A stretch of 64,000 nt of DNA from Betaproteobacteria bacterium HGW-Betaproteobacteria-11 (GTDB taxonomy: Bacteria; Pseudomonadota; Gammaproteobacteria; Burkholderiales; Rhodocyclaceae). Numbering within the stretch: position 1 is the first letter of the stretch; each line of letters begins with the position of its first letter. Under the pieces are notes generated by a model, which was given only the letters and a program-made list of their open reading frames with translations, had not been told where the DNA came from and ran no database searches. The DNA lies in the NCBI GenBank assembly GCA_002842395.1, contig PHCV01000002.1, positions 123,237 to 187,236 of the forward strand, in the 5' to 3' direction. A program made the position numbers and the translations under genes. Below are positions 26,170 through 35,461 of this stretch, piece by piece.

Positions 26170-26832
26170 CATCGTCGCCCGATGGCGCAGGCGAAAAGTC
26201 TTTTCGACGAGGCGGCTCAAACCGCGTTTGCGGAAGCGTTCTTCCTGGGCGAGGATGTCGCTGGTGGCGAGGTGCTCGATCGCGGCGACGGGTGCGAACA
26301 GGGTGCGGATTTCGTCTTCGCCGACGGAAAACGGTGGCCCGTCCATTTCCTCTTGCGGGTATTCGAAACTCACCAGCAGGGTCTGCGTCGCCGGCGGCAG
26401 AAGGCGGACGAGGTGGGCGGCATAGTCGCGGCGCAGGGCGGGCGGCAGGGCGACCAGCGCGGCGCGGTCATACACGCCGTGCACGCCGGCGAGCAGCGCC
26501 GGCTCGAGGGCGAAAAAATCGCCGCAATACAGCGTGAAGCCGCCGCCGCGATAAACATCGAAAGCGCCATCGCGCCCGACCCTGGCCGGGATGCCGTTCT
26601 CGGCGAAGAAGCTTTCGACGGCCAGCGGACTCAGCTCGACCCCGATCACCTCGTGACCGGCGGCGCGCAGCCAGAGCAGGTCGCGGCTCTTGCCGCAGAG
26701 GGGAACGAAAACCGGCGCGCCCTCGGGCACGCCCAGGGTCGGCCAGAAGCGGATCAGGCTGGGGTGATGTTCGCTGCGATGAAAGCCGATTTCGTTTTTC
26801 GCCCAGCGTTGGTGCCAGAAGTCTGCGTCCAT
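26167..26832 (-). CDS. tpm: Thiopurine S-methyltransferase family protein
   Basis: SAM-dependent methyltransferase; bacterial members methylate thiopurines, selenium or tellurium compounds. The 221-aa protein starts MDADFWHQRWAKNEIGFH, a hallmark of the family, then VFVPLCGKSRDLLWL (SAM motif I), GVELSPLAVESFF and YDRAALVALPP. The longer open frame upstream is antisense to tcdA and is rejected. Its TAA stop touches the edge of R1 copy 7, the right boundary of the tRNA island. It is divergent from tcdA. Confidence 0.92.
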   Translation of the reverse strand: MDADFWHQRWAKNEIGFHRSEHHPSLIRFWPTLGVPEGAPVFVPLCGKSRDLLWLRAAGHEVIGVELSPLAVESFFAENGIPARVGRDGAFDVYRGGGFTLYCGDFFALEPALLAGVHGVYDRAALVALPPALRRDYAAHLVRLLPPATQTLLVSFEYPQEEMDGPPFSVGEDEIRTLFAPVAAIEHLATSDILAQEERFRKRGLSRLVEKTFRLRHRATM

Positions 26833-26937
26833 GGCGTCCCTCGTTTTGGTGAGCGCGTACTGTAGCGCGAGGAACGGCCAGCCGGCAAACCGGCGACCTC
26901 TATAATCACCGGTATTCATCGAGGAAGGGGAAAGCGC

Positions 26938-27738
26938 GTGGACACGGACGCGGCACGGCGTTTCGGCGGCATCGAGCGGCTGTATGGCGCGGGCTCGCTG
27001 GCGCGGCTCGCGCGGGCGCATGTCTGCGTCATCGGCATCGGCGGGGTCGGTTCCTGGGCGGCGGAGGCGCTGGCGCGCTCGGGGGTCGGGCGGCTGACGC
27101 TGATCGATCTCGACCACATCGCCGAATCCAACATCAATCGGCAGATCCATGCCCTCGAATCGACGCTCGGCGCCGCCAAGGTGACGACCATGGCGGCACG
27201 GATCGGCGACATCAACCCGGCCTGCGAGGTCAGGGTGATCGATGAATTCATCGCCGAGGATAACCTCGCCGCGCTGCTGCCGGCGTGCGATGCGGTGCTC
27301 GACGCCATCGACCCGGTACGCGCCAAGGCCGCGCTGATCGCCCATTGCCGGCAGCAGCGGCAATTCATCGTCACCACCGGCGGCGCCGGCGGACGCTGCA
27401 ACCCGACGCGGATCACGGTGAACGACCTGTCGCGCACCACGCAGGACGCGCTGGCCGCCAAGGTGCGCGCCCGGCTACGCAAGGACTACGGGTTCCCGCG
27501 CGGGCCGAAAAGCAAATTCGGGGTCGACTGCGTGTATTCGCTCGAGCCCATTCGCCGTCCCGCCAGCGCCGACTTTTCCCCGGCGGAGGCGTGCGTTATC
27601 TCCACGACGGACGACACGGCCTTCAATGGCGCGGCCGGACTCGGCTGCGCCGGTTACGGCTCCTCGGTGACGGTGACCGCCAGCTTCGGCCTGGCCGCGG
27701 CGGCGCGGGTGCTGACCGGTATACTGGCCGTTCGATGA
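26938..27738 (+). CDS. tcdA: tRNA threonylcarbamoyladenosine dehydratase
   Basis: E1-like enzyme that cyclises t6A37 to ct6A in tRNAs decoding ANN codons. The 266-aa product has the nucleotide fold VCVIGIGGVGSWAAEALARSG, DLDHIAESNINRQIHAL, the adenylation Arg region and GAGGRCNPTRI. The start is a GTG after GAGGAAGGGG. Residues about 205-215 read IRRPASADFSP; related enzymes have an unrelated loop there, and the DNA is a minus-strand copy of R1. The gene overlaps the following reductase gene by four bases. Confidence 0.92.
   Translation: MDTDAARRFGGIERLYGAGSLARLARAHVCVIGIGGVGSWAAEALARSGVGRLTLIDLDHIAESNINRQIHALESTLGAAKVTTMAARIGDINPACEVRVIDEFIAEDNLAALLPACDAVLDAIDPVRAKAALIAHCRQQRQFIVTTGGAGGRCNPTRITVNDLSRTTQDALAAKVRARLRKDYGFPRGPKSKFGVDCVYSLEPIRRPASADFSPAEACVISTTDDTAFNGAAGLGCAGYGSSVTVTASFGLAAAARVLTGILAVR
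27552..27578 (-). repeat. R1 dispersed repeat, copy 8 (inside tcdA)
   Basis: Minus-strand GAAAAGTCGGCGCTGG followed by CGGGACGGCGA; read in the tcdA frame as RRPASADFS. A near-perfect consensus copy. Confidence 0.85.
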
Positions 27739-28490
27739 ATACGGAATCCTCACTTGCTCCAGTCATTCTGGTGACCGGCGCGGCGCACCGCGTCGGCGCG
27801 GCGATCACCCGCGCCCTGCACGCCGCCGGAGCGCGGGTAGCGATTCATTATTACCGCTCGCAGGCCAAGGCCACGGCCCTGGCGGCCGCGCTCGATGCGG
27901 AACGCCCCGGCTCGGCGATGACCTTCGCGGCCGACCTGCTGGACCTTGCCGCCCTGACCGCGCTGGTCGGGCAGGTCACGAATCATTTTGGCCGGCTCGA
28001 TGCGCTGGTCAATAACGCCTCCTCGTTCTATGCGACAAAACTCGGCGCTGTCGACACGGCGGCCTGGGACGACCTGGTCGGCACCAACCTCAAGGCGCCG
28101 CTGTTCCTGGCCCAGGCGGCCGCGCCGCATCTCGTGGCAGGCGGCGGCAGCATCGTGAATATCACCGACATCCACGCCGAACGGCCGCTCAAGGGCTATC
28201 CGCTGTACTGTGCGGCCAAGGCCGGCCTGCTCGGCCTCACGCGCGCCCTGGCGATCGAGCTGGGGCCGGCCGTGCGGGTCAATGCGGTGGCGCCGGGGGC
28301 GGTCGAGTGGCCGCTGGACGAGACGGACTTTTCTCCGGCGGCGCGAGCGGCCATCATCGCCCATACCCTGCTCGGTCGCAGCGGCTCGGCGGAAGACATC
28401 GCCCGCGCGGTAAAATTCCTCATCTTCGATGCGCCCTACGTCACCGGGCAAGTCCTCAATGTCGATGGCGGCCGCACCGCCCACCTATGA
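27735..28490 (+). CDS. Short-chain reductase, pteridine reductase/FolM type
   Basis: NADPH-dependent SDR of 251 aa, probably reducing dihydromonapterin or dihydrofolate. Seen: the cofactor motif [12 protein letters not shown] (a TGxxxRxG form typical of pteridine reductases), [12 protein letters not shown], the catalytic Y-x3-K as YCAAKAG and the PGAVEWP turn. Between the NNAS motif and AAWDDL there is an R1-like stretch (KLGAVDTA), but the length fits the family, so it may be native. It is coupled by ATGA overlaps to tcdA before and ttcA after. Confidence 0.86.
   Translation: MNTESSLAPVILVTGAAHRVGAAITRALHAAGARVAIHYYRSQAKATALAAALDAERPGSAMTFAADLLDLAALTALVGQVTNHFGRLDALVNNASSFYATKLGAVDTAAWDDLVGTNLKAPLFLAQAAAPHLVAGGGSIVNITDIHAERPLKGYPLYCAAKAGLLGLTRALAIELGPAVRVNAVAPGAVEWPLDETDFSPAARAAIIAHTLLGRSGSAEDIARAVKFLIFDAPYVTGQVLNVDGGRTAHL
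28036..28061 (+). repeat. Weak R1-like sequence, copy 9 (inside the FolM-type gene)
   Basis: CAAAACTCGGCGCTGTC then GACACGGCGG agrees with consensus at about 21-22 of 25 positions. Protein length is normal here, so chance or conversion is possible. Confidence 0.35.
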
Positions 28491-29419
28491 CCATGGAATC
28501 GCTCGCCACAGAACCCGCCCCCGCGCCGACCGCGCGTCAGGCCGATCGCGCCCGCATCGAGGCCAACAAGCTGGCCAAGCGCCTGCGCCGCGAGGTCGGC
28601 CAGGCGATCGCCGATTTCAACATGATCGGCGAGGGCGACAAGGTGATGGTCTGCCTCTCCGGCGGCAAGGATTCCTATGCCCTGCTCGACATCCTGCTCT
28701 TCCTGCGCGAGCATGCGCCGATCCATTTCGATCTCGTCGCCGTCAATCTGGACCAGAAACAGCCGGGCTTTCCGGCCGACGTGCTACCGCGCTACCTGAG
28801 CGAACGCGGTGTGCCCTTCCATATCGAGAACGAGGACACCTATTCCATCGTCAAGCGCCTGATTCCCGAGGGCAAGACCACCTGCTCGCTGTGCTCGCGG
28901 CTGCGGCGTGGCGTGCTATACCGCGTCGCCAGCGAACTGGGCGCCACCCGCATCGCCCTCGGCCACCATCGCGACGACATTCTGCAGACGCTGTTCCTCA
29001 ACATGTTCTTCGCCGGCAAGCTGAAGGCCATGCCGCCGAAACTCGTCTCCGACGACGGCCGTCATGTCGTCATCCGGCCGCTGGCCTATTGTCGCGAAAG
29101 CGACCTCGAGGCCTGGGCCCGCGTGCGCGAGTATCCAATCATTCCCTGCGACCTGTGCGGCTCGCAGCCCAACCTGCAACGCCAGCAGGTGAAGCAGATG
29201 CTGCGCGAGTGGGAGAAGCGTTATCCCGGCCGCATCGAGACCATGTTCCGCAGCCTGTCGAATGTCGTGCCTTCGCACCTGCTCGATGCCCGGCTCCACG
29301 ATTTCATGCATCTCGAAGCCGATGGCATCCCCGATCCCGAGGGCGACCGCGCCTTCGATGGCGACGAGTTCGTCAACACGGCACAGATCATCCGCTTCGC
29401 GGAGGGCGAAACCCGATGA
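28487..29419 (+). CDS. ttcA: tRNA 2-thiocytidine(32) synthetase
   Basis: Fe-S enzyme that thiolates C32 of some tRNAs. The 310-aa protein has the PP-loop SGGKDS (58-63), cluster/sulfur cysteines in [12 protein letters not shown] and CDLCGSQPN, and [16 protein letters not shown], all TtcA signatures. The ATG at 28487 overlaps the upstream reductase stop; a second ATG two codons on is also possible. With tcdA this makes a second tRNA-modification gene in one short operon. Confidence 0.95.
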   Translation: MTMESLATEPAPAPTARQADRARIEANKLAKRLRREVGQAIADFNMIGEGDKVMVCLSGGKDSYALLDILLFLREHAPIHFDLVAVNLDQKQPGFPADVLPRYLSERGVPFHIENEDTYSIVKRLIPEGKTTCSLCSRLRRGVLYRVASELGATRIALGHHRDDILQTLFLNMFFAGKLKAMPPKLVSDDGRHVVIRPLAYCRESDLEAWARVREYPIIPCDLCGSQPNLQRQQVKQMLREWEKRYPGRIETMFRSLSNVVPSHLLDARLHDFMHLEADGIPDPEGDRAFDGDEFVNTAQIIRFAEGETR

Positions 29420-30198
29420 GCGCACGCATCGTTCCCGCCCGTCATGGCCTGCTCTGGCTGCTCGCCGGGGTCAACCTGCTGCGCCGCGAACCACGCCAAC
29501 TGGTCATGCTGGCGGTCGGTTATTACCTTGTGCTGGCCCTGTTCATCAGGGGACTGCACACACTCGGCATCTTGCTCCTGGCACTGGCGCTGCCCGCGAT
29601 CAGCGCCGCGCTCGCCAATGGTGTGCGGGCCCTCGATCACGGCCAGAAGCTCGCGCTGGGCAAACTCAAGGAAGGCCTCCCGGCCGGCAAGCAGGCCTTG
29701 TTGCGGCTGGGTGGCGTGCAATTGCTGGGCACCCTGCTGCTGGGCGGGCTGAGCACTCTGCTCGGCAGCGACGTGCGTTTCGACGATGGCCTGACGATCG
29801 AGGAATTGCAGGAGCTGATCGGCGATCTGTCGATCCTGCTGCTCGCCGCCACGCCCTGGATGATGGCGTTCTGGTTCGCTCCGCTGCTGGCCCTGTGGCA
29901 ACAGATGCCGGCCGGCAAGGCGCTGTTTTTCAGCCTGCTCGCCAGTTGGCACAACTGGCGAGCCTTTCTCGTCTATGGGCTGGCCGTCGCCCTTGTCGCC
30001 GGTGTCGTGCCGGGAGCGCTGCTGATCTTCGCCAGCATGCTGGGACAACCAGTGCTCAATGTGGTTTCCCTGCTGCTGCGGCTGGCCCTGATCTTCGGTC
30101 TCGCGCCGGTGCTGGTGTGCAGCAGCTATGTCTCCTGGCGCGACGTGTTTGCGCCCGAGGCGCCCAAGGCACCCGAGACCGCGGTGACCGATGCCTGA
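29416..30198 (+). CDS. BPSS1780-family multi-pass membrane protein
   Basis: A 260-aa inner-membrane protein with about six hydrophobic segments and a short charged tail ([15 protein letters not shown]). The start [21 protein letters not shown] and the conserved [30 protein letters not shown] agree with a betaproteobacterial family of unknown function. It overlaps ttcA by four bases and nadD by eight, so it belongs to this operon. No catalytic residues are evident. Confidence 0.75.
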   Translation: MSARIVPARHGLLWLLAGVNLLRREPRQLVMLAVGYYLVLALFIRGLHTLGILLLALALPAISAALANGVRALDHGQKLALGKLKEGLPAGKQALLRLGGVQLLGTLLLGGLSTLLGSDVRFDDGLTIEELQELIGDLSILLLAATPWMMAFWFAPLLALWQQMPAGKALFFSLLASWHNWRAFLVYGLAVALVAGVVPGALLIFASMLGQPVLNVVSLLLRLALIFGLAPVLVCSSYVSWRDVFAPEAPKAPETAVTDA

Positions 30199-30892
30199 AC
30201 CCGCCGGCAGCGCCGGCCCGCTCGGCATTTTCGGCGGCACCTTCGATCCGCCGCACATCGCCCATCTGCGTCTGGCCATCGAGGCCCGCGAGACGCTGAA
30301 ACTCGCCGCGGTGGTTTTCGTTCCCGCCGGCGCGCCGCGGCTGCGCGCCGCGCCGCAGGCCGCGCGCCAGCACCGGCTGGCGATGGTCGAACGGGCCATC
30401 GCCACCACGCCCGGCTTGCTTCTGGACACCGCCGAAATGCTCGGCACGGGGCCCAGTTATTCCGTCGCCACGCTCGAGCGGCTGCGCGCGGCGCATGGCT
30501 CCGCACGGCCGCTGGTGCTGCTGCTGGGCGCCGATGCCTTCATCCGGCTGGAAGGCTGGCATCGCTGGCGCGAGCTGTTTGCGCTGGCCCACATCGGCGT
30601 GGCGGGGCGGCCCGGGTTTACGCTCGATGCCAAAAAAACCGGCGCCGGCGAGACGGCGCCGCTGACCCCGGCGCTGGCCGAGGAATGGAGCGCCCGCCGG
30701 GGCGAGGCCGGCGATCTGGCGGCGTCGCCGGCCGGCCGCATCGTGCCGTTTGACATGCCCGCACTGGAGATTTCCGCCAGCGCCATCCGCGCCCGGCTGG
30801 CCGCGGGACGCGACGTGCGCCATCTGGTGACCGATGCCGTTCTCGACTATATTGATTCAAATTCTCTTTACCGGACCACCTATGAACGTTAA
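30191..30892 (+). CDS. nadD: Nicotinate-nucleotide adenylyltransferase, with R1 peptide insert
   Basis: Adenylylates nicotinate mononucleotide in NAD synthesis (nadA in this window makes the precursor quinolinate). The 233-aa protein has the nucleotidyltransferase signature [18 protein letters not shown] at 12-29, [18 protein letters not shown] and the [13 protein letters not shown] motif near the end. Residues about 148-157 read [10 protein letters not shown], lying between ARPG-type and LTPALAEEW segments that are adjacent in relatives; the DNA is R1. The stop overlaps the rsfS start by 11 bases. Confidence 0.93.
   Translation: MPEPAGSAGPLGIFGGTFDPPHIAHLRLAIEARETLKLAAVVFVPAGAPRLRAAPQAARQHRLAMVERAIATTPGLLLDTAEMLGTGPSYSVATLERLRAAHGSARPLVLLLGADAFIRLEGWHRWRELFALAHIGVAGRPGFTLDAKKTGAGETAPLTPALAEEWSARRGEAGDLAASPAGRIVPFDMPALEISASAIRARLAAGRDVRHLVTDAVLDYIDSNSLYRTTYER
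30632..30658 (+). repeat. R1 dispersed repeat, copy 10 (inside nadD)
   Basis: AAAAAAACCGGCGCCGG then CGAGACGGCG. Read in frame as KKTGAGETA, the same peptide phase as in birA. Confidence 0.75.
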
Positions 30893-31235
30893 AAAACTGC
30901 AAGAAATCATCATTGCCGCCCTCGAGGACATCAAGGCCAAGGACATCGAAATCCTCGACACGCGCAAGCTCACCTCGCTGTTCGATCGCATCGTCATCGC
31001 CAGCGGCGATTCCAACCGCCAGGTCAAGGCGCTGGCGCGCAATGTCCATGACAAGGTCAAGGAGGCGGGCGGCGAAGTTATCGGTATCGAAGGCGAGGAC
31101 GGCGGTGAATGGGTGCTGGTCGATCTCGGCGATATCGTCGTCCATGTCATGCAGCCCACCGTGCGCGCCCATTACAACCTGGAAGAACTGTGGCAAAGCG
31201 TCCCGGCGCGCGGCAAGAAATCCGCGGCGCAATAA
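30882..31235 (+). CDS. rsfS: Ribosome silencing factor RsfS
   Basis: Binds ribosomal protein L14 (uL14) and blocks subunit joining during starvation. 117 aa; signatures [39 protein letters not shown] and [30 protein letters not shown]. Start is the ATG overlapping the end of nadD. nadD-rsfS-rlmH is the standard proteobacterial order. Confidence 0.95.
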   Translation: MNVKKLQEIIIAALEDIKAKDIEILDTRKLTSLFDRIVIASGDSNRQVKALARNVHDKVKEAGGEVIGIEGEDGGEWVLVDLGDIVVHVMQPTVRAHYNLEELWQSVPARGKKSAAQ

Positions 31236-31248
31236 GAAGGGAGCCGGG

Positions 31249-31719
31249 GTGAAACTGATCGTCGCTGCCGTCGCCGCCCGCGCGCCCGAGTGGGTTGTCG
31301 CCGGCTGGCAGGACTATGCGAAACGAATGCCGCGCGAACTGGCGCTGGAGTTGCACGAAATCAAGCCGGAAGCGCGCTCCACCGGCAAAACGCCGGAAAC
31401 GATGATGGCCCTCGAAGCCGCACGCATCGAGGCCGCCCTGCCGACGGGTTGTCGCCGCATCGTGCTCGACGAGGAAGGCGAAGCCCTGACCACCCGGCAA
31501 CTCGCCGCCCGGCTGGAAAAATGGATGGCCGGCGGCAGCGATGTCGCCCTCATCATCGGCGGCCCGGACGGACTGGCCCCCGGCGTCAAGCACAGCGCCA
31601 GCGAGGCCCTGCGCCTGTCCAGCCTGACCCTGCCCCATGCGCTGGTGCGCGTGATTCTGGCCGAAGCCCTGTACCGTGCGGCAAGCCTGCTCAAAGGGCA
31701 TCCGTACCACAGGGATTGA
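31249..31719 (+). CDS. rlmH: 23S rRNA pseudouridine(1915) N3-methyltransferase
   Basis: SPOUT methyltransferase acting on Psi1915 in helix 69 of assembled 70S ribosomes. The 156-aa length matches. Knot motifs [14 protein letters not shown] and [34 protein letters not shown] are intact. The start is GTG after GGGAGCCGGG. It directly follows rsfS; maf begins three bases after its stop. Confidence 0.96.
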   Translation: MKLIVAAVAARAPEWVVAGWQDYAKRMPRELALELHEIKPEARSTGKTPETMMALEAARIEAALPTGCRRIVLDEEGEALTTRQLAARLEKWMAGGSDVALIIGGPDGLAPGVKHSASEALRLSSLTLPHALVRVILAEALYRAASLLKGHPYHRD

Positions 31720-31721
31720 CC

Positions 31722-32333
31722 ATGTTCGAATCGCGAATTTATCTGGCATCACGCAGCCCGCGCCGGCGCGAACTCCTCGCCCAGGCCGGCATCCGCTTCG
31801 ACCTGCTGCTGCTGCGCGGCGCGCCGCGTGAAGACCGTGAGGTCGACGAAAGCTGGCTCGCCGGCGAAACGCCGGAAGTCTATGTGCAGCGCGTGGCCCG
31901 GGCCAAGGCCGTCTTCGGCGTCCAACTGCTGCTGCCGCGTTCGCTGCCGCCGCGCCCCGTGCTGGCGGCCGACACCACGCTCGACCTGGATGGCGAAGTG
32001 ATCGGCAAACCGCGCGATGCGCAGGATGCCGTGGACATTCTGTCCCGCTTGGCGGGCCGCGGCCACCGCGTGCTGACCGCCATCGCCGTGGCGCACCAGC
32101 AGCGCGTCGAACACCGTCTGTCGGTCAGCGAAGTGCGCATGCGGCCGCTGACCATGGAGGAAATCCGCCGCTACGTGCACAGCGGCGAGCCGATGGACAA
32201 GGCCGGCGCCTATGGCATCCAGGGTCGCGCGGCGCTGTTCATCGAGGAGATTCGCGGCTCGTATTCGGGCATCGCCGGCCTGCCGCTGTGCGAGACCGGA
32301 TTGCTGCTGCGCGAATTCGGCCTGCCGTTGTAG
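31722..32333 (+). CDS. maf: Maf-family nucleotide pyrophosphatase
   Basis: Hydrolyses non-canonical or cytosolic nucleoside triphosphates and may affect septation. The 203-aa protein has the N-terminal SRSPRRRELLAQAGI, the catalytic Asp in AADTTLDLDGEVIGKP and YGIQGRAALFIEEIRGSYSGIAGLPLCET. The TTLDLDGEVIGKP form resembles the YhdE group (dTTP/UTP). maf and rng are commonly paired in proteobacteria, as here with 30 bases between. Confidence 0.94.
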   Translation: MFESRIYLASRSPRRRELLAQAGIRFDLLLLRGAPREDREVDESWLAGETPEVYVQRVARAKAVFGVQLLLPRSLPPRPVLAADTTLDLDGEVIGKPRDAQDAVDILSRLAGRGHRVLTAIAVAHQQRVEHRLSVSEVRMRPLTMEEIRRYVHSGEPMDKAGAYGIQGRAALFIEEIRGSYSGIAGLPLCETGLLLREFGLPL

Positions 32334-32363
32334 GCACTGCGACGCTACCATCGTACCCCTGTC

Positions 32364-33821
32364 ATGAGTGAACAATTCCTGATCAACTTCACGCCGCAGG
32401 AAACCCGCGTGGCCCTGCTGCAGCAAGGTGCGGTGCAAGAGTTGCACATCGAGCGCAGCAACAGTTGCGGCCTGGTCGGCAACATCTACCTCGGCCGCGT
32501 GGTGCGCGTGCTGCCCGGCATGCAGTCGGCCTTCATCGACATCGGCCTCGAACGCACCGCCTTCCTCCATGTCGCCGACATCCGGGAGGAACGCGTAACC
32601 AATGGCGGCACGCCGCGTCCGATCGAGCGCATCCTCAGCGAAGGACAGTCGTTGCGGGTTCAGGTGTTGAAGGATCCGATCGGCACCAAGGGGGCGCGCC
32701 TGACCACCCAGATTTCGATGGCCGGCCGCCTGCTGGTCTATCTGCCGCAAGACAATCACATCGGCATTTCGCAGCGGATCGCCGACGAGGATGCGCGCGG
32801 CAGGCTGCGCGCCCGGATTCAGGCCCTGGTGCCCGAGGAAGAAACGGGAGGCTTCATTCTGCGCACCGTCGGCGTCGAGGCCGACGATGCCGAACTGGCC
32901 GCGGATATCGCCTACCTGCGCCGCCTCTGGAACGAGATCAAGTCGCGCAGTGTCGGCACCCTGCCATCAGCACTGCTGCACAGCGACCTGAACCTGGCGC
33001 AGCGCGTGCTGCGCGACCTGGTGAGCAGCGAAACCAGCGTGGTGATGATCGACTCGCGTGAAAACTTCCTCAGGCTGCAAGGCTTCGCCAGCGAATATGT
33101 GCCGCAGGTCGCCGGCCGCCTGCTGCACTACACCGGCGAGCGGCCGTTGTTCGACCTGTATGGCATCGAGGACGAAATCCAGAAGGCGCTGGCCCGGCGC
33201 GTCGATCTGAAATCCGGCGGTTACCTGATCTTCGACCAGACCGAGGCAATGACCACGGTCGACGTCAATACCGGCGCCTTCGTCGGCGCCCGCAGTCTGG
33301 GCGACACGATTTTCAAGACCAACCTCGAAGCGGCGCAGGCCATCGCCCGCCAGCTTCGCTTGCGCAACCTGGGCGGCATCATCATCGCCGACTTCATCGA
33401 CATGGAAGATGAAAACCACCGGCAGGCCGTGCTGGCGGAATTCAACAAGGCCCTGACAATGGATCGCACCCGCATCACGGTCTCGGGTTTCACCCAGCTC
33501 GGGCTGATCGAACTGACCAGGAAGCGCACCCGCGAGAGCCTCGCCCATGTGCTGTGCGAGTCCTGTCCGGTGTGCGGCGGGCGCGGCGAAATCAAGACGG
33601 CGCAAACCGTGTGCTACGAAATCCTCCGCGAACTGATGCGCGAGGCGCGCCAGTTCGAAGCCCGCGAACTGCGGGTGATCGCCGCGCCGGCGGTGATCGA
33701 CCTGTTCCTCGACGAGGAATCGCAGGCGCTGGCCATGCTCTCGGATTTCATCGGCCGCCCGGTCTCGCTGCACGCCGAGAGCGGCTACACCCAGGAGCAG
33801 TTCGACATTGTCCTGATGTAA
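32364..33821 (+). CDS. rng: Ribonuclease G
   Basis: Endonuclease of the RNase E/G family that matures the 5' end of 16S rRNA and trims mRNAs. 485 aa, the usual length. The S1 domain lies at about 38-130 (GNIYLGRVVRVLPGMQSAFIDIGLERTAFLH). The catalytic metal site is in TTVDVNTGAFVGARS, with IADFIDMEDENHR; the zinc-link cysteines are CESCPVCGGRG. It ends the nadD-rsfS-rlmH-maf-rng run and is followed by tRNA-Gly. Confidence 0.97.
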   Translation: MSEQFLINFTPQETRVALLQQGAVQELHIERSNSCGLVGNIYLGRVVRVLPGMQSAFIDIGLERTAFLHVADIREERVTNGGTPRPIERILSEGQSLRVQVLKDPIGTKGARLTTQISMAGRLLVYLPQDNHIGISQRIADEDARGRLRARIQALVPEEETGGFILRTVGVEADDAELAADIAYLRRLWNEIKSRSVGTLPSALLHSDLNLAQRVLRDLVSSETSVVMIDSRENFLRLQGFASEYVPQVAGRLLHYTGERPLFDLYGIEDEIQKALARRVDLKSGGYLIFDQTEAMTTVDVNTGAFVGARSLGDTIFKTNLEAAQAIARQLRLRNLGGIIIADFIDMEDENHRQAVLAEFNKALTMDRTRITVSGFTQLGLIELTRKRTRESLAHVLCESCPVCGGRGEIKTAQTVCYEILRELMREARQFEARELRVIAAPAVIDLFLDEESQALAMLSDFIGRPVSLHAESGYTQEQFDIVLM

Positions 33822-33847
33822 CGCTAAAATCCGCCGCGTTCACCTCC

Positions 33848-33921
33848 GCGGGCGTCGTATAACGGCATTACCTGAGCTTCCCAAGCTCATGAAGAGGGTT
33901 CGACTCCCTTCGCCCGCTCCA
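33848..33921 (+). tRNA. tRNA-Gly (CCC)
   Basis: 74 nt with encoded CCA. Acceptor GCGGGCG pairs with CGCCCGC; anticodon stem TGAGC/GCTCA with loop TTCCCAA gives anticodon CCC; T-arm GAGGG-TTCGACT-CCCTT (one G-T pair). It marks the left edge of the second accessory island. Confidence 0.93.
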
Positions 33922-33930
33922 CCCATCGCC

Positions 33931-34296
33931 CCATTGGTGTTCCGGTAAAGAAGTCGTCATTTCAGCCATCGTCAGGACTACCGGCAAGCGCTGCGGCGCC
34001 TTGGCCTACGTGACCTTGTCGAGCCATGGCAGTTGAATATCGAGCACTTCACGATACAGAAACAGCAAAGCGGATTTGGCCTGGTTCTGCATCGACGCGG
34101 CCACCTTGCCCGCCACCGCGAGATGCGTCAGGAAGGCCTCCACATCGGACGCCCCGAGATTTTTTGGATGCTTCTTGTCATCAAACCGGATATGGCGTCT
34201 AATCCAATCTACATAAGTCTCCTCGGTACGAATCGCGTAGTGCTTCACACGCAACTTTTCGCGTACCCGATCAAGCAATTTCGGAGGATTTGGCAT
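33931..34296 (-). pseudogene. Integron integrase (IntI-type tyrosine recombinase), truncated and with a nonsense codon
   Basis: The first 96 codons encode the N-terminal SAM-like domain: KLLDRVREKLRVKHYAIRTE, then EAFLTHLAVAGKVAAS and FLYREVLDIQLPWLDKV, close to integron integrases. A TAG at 34006-34008 follows, but the frame resumes on the other side as AKAPQRLPVVLTMAEM, which is how IntI continues after the LPWL motif. About 25 codons later homology ends just before tRNA-Gly. The whole catalytic domain (R-H-R-Y) is missing, so no activity is expected. Confidence 0.82.
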
Positions 34297-34472
34297 GGTG
34301 TATTTGTCGGATTATTTAGGGTGCGATGAAATATTTTTTCGCAACGATTCAACATACGACCTGCCATCACCCAGATTAGCCACCTTAGCGGCGCCTTTTC
34401 ATCGCCGATTTAGGGTGTCGACTTTACGTTCGGCGTCTGAACAGATCGCATTGCTTTCACCAAGGAGGAAAC

Positions 34473-34970
34473 ATGGCTAGACGAGTCTTCTACAGCTTCC
34501 ACTACCTGCCGGACAACTGGCGCGCTTCTCAAGTCAGAAACATTGGCGTTGTCGAGGGCAACAAGCCCGCATCGGACAATGATTGGGAGACCGTAAAGAA
34601 AGGCGGCGACAAATCAATCCAGAAATGGATTGACGATCAACTAAATGGCCGCAGTTGCACAGTAATTCTGATCGGAAAGGACACAGTGGGCCGAAAGTGG
34701 ATCGACTACGAGATCGAGACTTCTTGGAACAATTCCAAAGGCGTTGTGGGCATCTACGTTCACAACATCAAAGATTCGAGCGGTAATCAAACAACAAAGG
34801 GGAAAAATCCATTCGAGAAGTTCACAATGAAGCGAGACAGCAAGACCTTGTCGTCGTTCGTGAAGGCATATGACCCGCCTTACTCCGATAGCAAGCAGGC
34901 ATACGATTACATCAGTCAGAACCTGAGCAAGTGGATCGAAGAGGCCGTAAAAATCAGAAACGAGTACTGA
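34473..34970 (+). CDS. TIR-like (DUF1863/ThsB-type) protein
   Basis: A 165-aa single-domain protein beginning RRVFYSFHYLPDNWRASQVR, followed by the WETVKKGGDKSIQKWIDDQL helix, CTVILIGKDTVGRKWIDYEI and GVVGIYVHN. This pattern is the TIR-like fold of DUF1863, whose best known member is ThsB, the sensor of Thoeris anti-phage defence that turns NAD+ into a cyclic ADP-ribose signal. A strong AAGGAGGAAAC Shine-Dalgarno precedes the ATG. The next gene begins three bases after its stop and encodes a membrane protein. No ThsA with SIR2 or SLOG domains is adjacent. Confidence 0.8.
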   Translation: MARRVFYSFHYLPDNWRASQVRNIGVVEGNKPASDNDWETVKKGGDKSIQKWIDDQLNGRSCTVILIGKDTVGRKWIDYEIETSWNNSKGVVGIYVHNIKDSSGNQTTKGKNPFEKFTMKRDSKTLSSFVKAYDPPYSDSKQAYDYISQNLSKWIEEAVKIRNEY

Positions 34971-34973
34971 GTC

Positions 34974-35411
34974 ATGGCTGACGAACCCGCGTTCAAAGAA
35001 AACTCACAGGCAGTTCAGTCGCATTTGACCATCCTGCAGTCCGTCATTCAACGCATGGCGAACAACAGCGCATCGTCCAAAGCTTGGTGTATCACACTAG
35101 TTTCGGCAATCCTCGTCATCGTGGCTGACAAGGGCAAGCCTCAGTACGCATGGATCGCAGTGATTCCGACGCTTCTCTTCTTTGTTCTTGATGCCTACTA
35201 CTTGGCGTTGGAGAAAGGCTTTCGGAACGCATACAACAGCTTCATCAACAAACTACACAGTGAAGCACTGTCCGCCGCCGATCTCTTTGTTGTTAATCCG
35301 CAAGGCGGGCAATTCGGCCTTTTCGCTAGATCGATCTTGTCGTTCTCAGTTTGGCCGTTCTACGCGACGCTTCTCGGAATGATCTATGCTGCAAAAGCAT
35401 TCGTCATCTAA
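34974..35411 (+). CDS. Small membrane protein paired with the TIR-like gene (candidate effector)
   Basis: 145 aa, not recognised by family. An N-terminal helical region (HLTILQSVIQRMANNSASSK), two close hydrophobic segments (WCITLVSAILVIVA and AWIAVIPTLLFFVLDAYYLAL), an amphipathic stretch, and a third hydrophobic segment (FSVWPFYATLLGMIYAAKAFVI). The layout resembles SLATT/2TM-type effectors of nucleotide-signal defence systems, which kill by permeabilising the membrane; that comparison is by architecture only. The three-base gap to the TIR-like gene implies coupled translation. GC is visibly lower than in core genes. Confidence 0.72.
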   Translation: MADEPAFKENSQAVQSHLTILQSVIQRMANNSASSKAWCITLVSAILVIVADKGKPQYAWIAVIPTLLFFVLDAYYLALEKGFRNAYNSFINKLHSEALSAADLFVVNPQGGQFGLFARSILSFSVWPFYATLLGMIYAAKAFVI

Positions 35412-35461
35412 GACGCCCGCGAATACAATGATCGTCAATCAGAATTTACGGTGGTGGCGTA

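Noticed and set aside
34297..34472. attI site next to the integrase remnant
   Set aside because: GTTCGGC near 34431 is a partial core only, and I could not find a convincing flanking structure.
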